A stretch of 64,000 bases of DNA from G963668605 sp963668605 (lineage in GTDB: Bacteria > Acidobacteriota > Terriglobia > Bryobacterales > Bryobacteraceae): contig OY764903.1 in the NCBI GenBank assembly GCA_963668605.1, positions 2,480,001-2,544,000 of the forward strand, written 5' to 3'. Position numbers and translations under genes: made by a program. Below, one piece after another: positions 61,100 through 64,000 of the stretch (position 1 is the stretch's first letter; every line of letters starts with the position of its first letter). The notes beneath the pieces were generated by a model, which ran no database searches, was not told where the DNA came from, and saw only the letters and a list, made by a program, of their open reading frames with translations.

Positions 61100-62113
61100 C
61101 TAAGGCCTGTGTTGCAGCGCGTACTCGCAGAGCGCGCGCATGTTCGCTTCGGGCGTATCGCGCACGACCTCGCATCCCGCGCTCACGATGTAATCGCGCC
61201 CGGCTTGCTTGTGGCATTCCGCCAACGCGGCCGTGATCGATTCAGGGGTGCCTTTGAGCAGCACTTTCACCGGATCGATATTCCCGAGCAGTACCTGACC
61301 CGCGACCATTTGTGCGCGCGCTTCGCCTAGCGGCGCGAGGAAATCAAGGTCGACGATCTCGCAGCCCAGCCGGCCCATCGGCTCCAAAATACGGCGTGTG
61401 TTGCCGCAGATGTGCAGGCGCGCACGGCCGCCCGCGGCGTGAATCCCGTCGACCAGTTTCTTCTCGAAGGGCCAGACGAATTCGCTGTAGACCTTAGGTC
61501 CGACCAGTGACGCGGCGGCATCGCCAATGCCGATGATATCGGCGCCCGCCTGGATCTGCGCGGTGGCGAAACGCAGCGCGTTGTCGACGATCATTTCGAA
61601 GAGGTCGCGCACGAAATCCGGGTCGTCGAAGAAATCCGTCATCAGGCGGTTGATGCCACGCAGGTCGGATCCTTCCGCGCACGGTCCTTCCACCCAACCC
61701 TCAACGAACAACTCGGCGCCAACGCGGCGGCGCAGGAGTTCGACGCCTTCGATGCGGTCCTGCATGCGGCCGCCGCCGAACGGGTCCGGCGGCTTGAGTT
61801 GCGTAAGGATGCTCTTGTCGGCCAACAGCGCCTGATCCTCGAGCAGCGCGGGCGGCTGGTCGTCGAACCATTCGATTTGCGAGCCGAAATCCGCCGCTTC
61901 ACGCCCGGGGTCGGAGATCGTCGACACGAAATCGAAGCCGTATTTCTCCGCCGTGCGGATCTGCGCTTCCGCGAGCACTCGATGATCGCGCGCGTACTCT
62001 CCGTATTTCACGCCAACTGTATCGGCGGCCAACATCATTGTGATGGGCATCAGCGCGAGGTGATCGGCGTCACCATGCGCAATCGCCGTGAGGATTCTCT
62101 CTCTGCCGGTCAT
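61100..62113 (-). CDS. Uroporphyrinogen decarboxylase-family protein
   Basis: 337 residues. The N-terminus MTGRERILTAIAHGDADHLA is the common start of UroD-family methyltransferase-like proteins. Further blocks: FDFVSTISDPGREAADFG, GADIIGIGDAAASLVGPKVY, RARLHICGNTRRILEPMG (His-x-Cys-Gly metal-binding type seen in cobamide:thiol methyltransferases such as MtaA), and VAGQVLLGNIDPVKVLLKGT. These members transfer methyl groups rather than make haem. The His/Cys motif supports that assignment. Partner corrinoid proteins are not visible here. Confidence 0.85.
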   Translation of the reverse strand: MTGRERILTAIAHGDADHLALMPITMMLAADTVGVKYGEYARDHRVLAEAQIRTAEKYGFDFVSTISDPGREAADFGSQIEWFDDQPPALLEDQALLADKSILTQLKPPDPFGGGRMQDRIEGVELLRRRVGAELFVEGWVEGPCAEGSDLRGINRLMTDFFDDPDFVRDLFEMIVDNALRFATAQIQAGADIIGIGDAAASLVGPKVYSEFVWPFEKKLVDGIHAAGGRARLHICGNTRRILEPMGRLGCEIVDLDFLAPLGEARAQMVAGQVLLGNIDPVKVLLKGTPESITAALAECHKQAGRDYIVSAGCEVVRDTPEANMRALCEYALQHRP

Positions 62114-62127
62114 AGCCTCCTATTTTG

Positions 62128-64000
62128 TCACGAGCGCCGGAAGCATGTTTGACGCAGCAACAGCCCGCATGCGCCCAGCAATCCGGCCGCTGTCATGAGC
62201 GCTCCGAGCAGTGCGGAGCGAGGCTCGTAGTGCATCTCGATGCGATGGAGACCGCGCTCCACGATAACGCCACGCAGCGCGCCGTAGGGTTCGAGAATCG
62301 CAACGGGCGCGCCGTCGACCGTCGCTTTCCAACCCGGAAACGCAGTATCGGAGAGCACGGCCAAACCGCGGCAGTTCATGCGCGCTTCGATGGCGACCCG
62401 AGCGGCTTTATATTCGACGATGCGCACATCGTCGCCGCCGCACGCTTCGAGATTCGCGGGAGGAGCGGCGAGCATCGGCGCCTTCGCGCGCAAGTCCCAA
62501 TTCGGATTCTGAATCGCGACGCGCAAGTGGCCATACGATGGCACCTGCACGGCTTCATGCACCGCCCATACGCGCGGGAACGCGCCTGGATTTTGATAAA
62601 CATTGATTCCGCTTTCGCCGGCAAAGACCTTGACCTGATCGGGCCGAGAGGGATTGCGGCCGACGCTGAAATTTGCGCCGAGCAGGTCCTGCGTGCGCGG
62701 AAGATACGATTCGAATTCATGCACGTTGGCGGTGACGCTCGCGAGATAGCCGCCGGTTGTCTGTATGCCGTGCCAATCGCCGAAATTGTACGGGATCTCG
62801 CGGTCGTCGACGACGGCGCGCACCGGCTCCTTCTGCCACTTCAGGAATGCCGCAATATCGTTGTGCTGGCTAAGGCGGGCAAGGTCGGAAGCGAAGCCAG
62901 GCACGGCGAGGTTCGGATAGTTGGCGCCGGAGACATTGCCGATCTCGATCATCACGAGCGCAACAAGGGCAACGAGCAACAAGCGCGCACCGATCGCCGA
63001 CCGGCGCCAGGCCGCGAACAGAGCAGCGAGCGCCAAGGCCGCGAGGCCCGTGAGCATCAGATGCTCGTTCGGTTCGAAACGGCTCGCGCGCGCCGTCAAG
63101 AACAGGAATCCGATCAGAGCACCTCCCAGGCATCCCAGCCAGAGCGCACTGCGCCGCACCCAGCTTGCGCCGGGCTCGCTGCGCAACGCATCGACCCCAA
63201 AGGCGACGAGCGGCGCGATACCAAAGTTGAAAAGCACGATCGCACGCGCCGGCACGCGCGCCTTGCCGAAAACCGGCAGCAGTGCGTAGAGCATCCCGTG
63301 GAAGACGTTGCTCCCGCCGATGGCCAGCAGCAAACCTCCGAGTGCGATCCCTGTAAACAGGCGCGCGTCGGATCGCGTGCGCCACGCCGTGTACACGCCG
63401 AGCAGTGCCAGCGAGAGGGCGGCGAGCCCGATGAAAGGATTTACGTTTTGCGACAGCCCAGGACTGACAATGCTCAGCAGCGACGCCGGTGTCAGCGAGA
63501 AATGCTGGTGCACGCTGTACGGAACCGGTTGGTTCCAGGCGAGGGGTTGAGCGACACCCGCCCAACGCACGGCGAGTTTTCCATACTCATACGCGGGCAA
63601 CGTTTGCAGGCCGCTGGTCAATACCGCGAACAGTGCCGCGAGTGCGCACAGCGGCAGCAACTTCCGGTTGCGAAGCGTGAAGAACAGCGCGGCGGCGGCC
63701 ACGGCCACAGAGAGATACATCGGCGCTTCGTGATGTCCGCTGAGCCACGAGACGCCGAGAAACGTTCCCGACAGCACGGCGCTAGTCCGCGTCTGACGGC
63801 CCTCGACGGCGCGCAGAAGAAAGAGAAACACGAGCGGCGCCCAGATAGCGCCATTGAGCACTTGCGGCCAATCGGTGTTGCCGAGGAATCCGCCGAGACC
63901 GAAGACGAGTCCCGCGAGCAGTGCGGCAGGTTGGCTTAGCTTGCGGTCGCGGCACAGCCAGTAGCAGCTCAGCGCGCCGAAGTAGTGAATCAGAACAAAA
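62128..64000 (-). CDS. YfhO-family membrane protein, partial
   Basis: The frame is open to the window edge; reading on from GTG 63861 upstream gives FVLIHYFGALSCYWLCRDRK and LLAGLVFGLGGFLGNTDW, so the true start lies beyond 64000. About 10 hydrophobic helices are seen (for example RKLLPLCALAALFAVLTSGL, GIALGGLLLAIGGSNVFHG), with KARVPARAIVLFNFGIA typical of the YfhO/GT-C glycosyltransferase-like family. The C-terminal ~220 residues are soluble (GDWHGIQTTGGYLASVTAN, GLAVLSDTAFPGWKATVDG, a signature of YfhO proteins). Likely a lipid-linked sugar transferase acting outside the membrane. Confidence 0.85.
   Translation of the reverse strand, partial: FVLIHYFGALSCYWLCRDRKLSQPAALLAGLVFGLGGFLGNTDWPQVLNGAIWAPLVFLFLLRAVEGRQTRTSAVLSGTFLGVSWLSGHHEAPMYLSVAVAAAALFFTLRNRKLLPLCALAALFAVLTSGLQTLPAYEYGKLAVRWAGVAQPLAWNQPVPYSVHQHFSLTPASLLSIVSPGLSQNVNPFIGLAALSLALLGVYTAWRTRSDARLFTGIALGGLLLAIGGSNVFHGMLYALLPVFGKARVPARAIVLFNFGIAPLVAFGVDALRSEPGASWVRRSALWLGCLGGALIGFLFLTARASRFEPNEHLMLTGLAALALAALFAAWRRSAIGARLLLVALVALVMIEIGNVSGANYPNLAVPGFASDLARLSQHNDIAAFLKWQKEPVRAVVDDREIPYNFGDWHGIQTTGGYLASVTANVHEFESYLPRTQDLLGANFSVGRNPSRPDQVKVFAGESGINVYQNPGAFPRVWAVHEAVQVPSYGHLRVAIQNPNWDLRAKAPMLAAPPANLEACGGDDVRIVEYKAARVAIEARMNCRGLAVLSDTAFPGWKATVDGAPVAILEPYGALRGVIVERGLHRIEMHYEPRSALLGALMTAAGLLGACGLLLRQTCFRRS

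Noticed and set aside
62125..63939. 604-codon plus-strand ORF
   Set aside because: Antisense to the YfhO-like membrane protein; highly Arg/Gln-rich, as expected for the reverse strand of a high-GC gene.
1..64000. tRNA, rRNA, CRISPR and prophage genes
   Set aside because: No tRNA-like cloverleaf consensus, rRNA segment, repeat-spacer array or phage structural gene was recognised by eye; the S24 regulator alone is not evidence of a prophage.

Overview
The window is high-GC bacterial chromosome, most likely from an Acidobacteriota member of the Solibacter/Bryobacter type. This is an inference from gene content. It carries three very large Oar-like TonB-dependent receptors with N-terminal carboxypeptidase-regulatory domains, two sulfatases, two secreted DUF1080 proteins, PD40 propellers, a GWxTD protein, and a membrane-anchored regulator with the N-terminal domain typical of this phylum. 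No rRNA, tRNA or CRISPR array was seen.

Layout. 1-3164 (minus) is a run of four secreted proteins: a concanavalin-like protein, an RraA-like protein, a PD40 propeller and a DUF1080 protein cut by the window edge. 3355-8349 (plus) holds a membrane-bound regulator, a sulfatase, and a fusion of two thioredoxin domains with a TIM barrel. 8346-11240 is a TMTC-like membrane protein bracketed by copies of a dispersed hairpin repeat and followed by three 115-bp tandem repeats. 11538-14694 (plus) is an Asp-box protein, a two-gene SMR transporter pair and a PLP decarboxylase. 14684-26247 (minus) is a long housekeeping stretch: DUF1080, an outer-membrane barrel, GWxTD, CdsZ-like zinc ribbon, FadR-type regulator, MurJ, M20 peptidase, VTT membrane protein and LigA. 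26289-30987 holds a lipid kinase, a KDG-type sugar kinase, FabG and a UbiD-family decarboxylase.

31050-34712 is the most unusual region. Four tandem 123-bp genes (153-bp period), each with its own ribosome binding site, encode almost identical 40-residue secreted peptides (predicted mature form HIPDPDCFPCPENSQR). They lead into a seven-helix membrane protein gene. A divergent unknown gene and an XRE/S24 regulator with a probably dead protease domain lie beside them. A 20-bp perfect palindrome upstream of the regulator has a degenerate copy between the peptide genes and the divergent gene. Together these look like a self-contained secreted-peptide system, possibly signalling; the function is inference.

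34713-37611 is a decayed glycoside hydrolase gene split by a 1,990-bp IS1634-like element. 37612-43573 (minus) is a tight run: yebC, ruvC, a small secreted protein, a TlpA-like thioredoxin, deoB, pxpB and pxpC. 43754-58262 contains three Oar-like receptors (the first with an amber codon at the signal-peptide boundary), a second sulfatase and an IclR-HTH/sugar-binding fusion regulator. The receptors presumably import polymer fragments released by the sulfatases and hydrolases. 58470-64000 holds an SGNH hydrolase, an MFS transporter, a uroporphyrinogen-decarboxylase-family protein and a YfhO-like membrane protein cut by the edge. Families of palindromic repeats sharing GACCGGAGG or GGTGCCGGGA cores sit in intergenic gaps at about 10.8-11.2, 27.2 and 61.0 kb.
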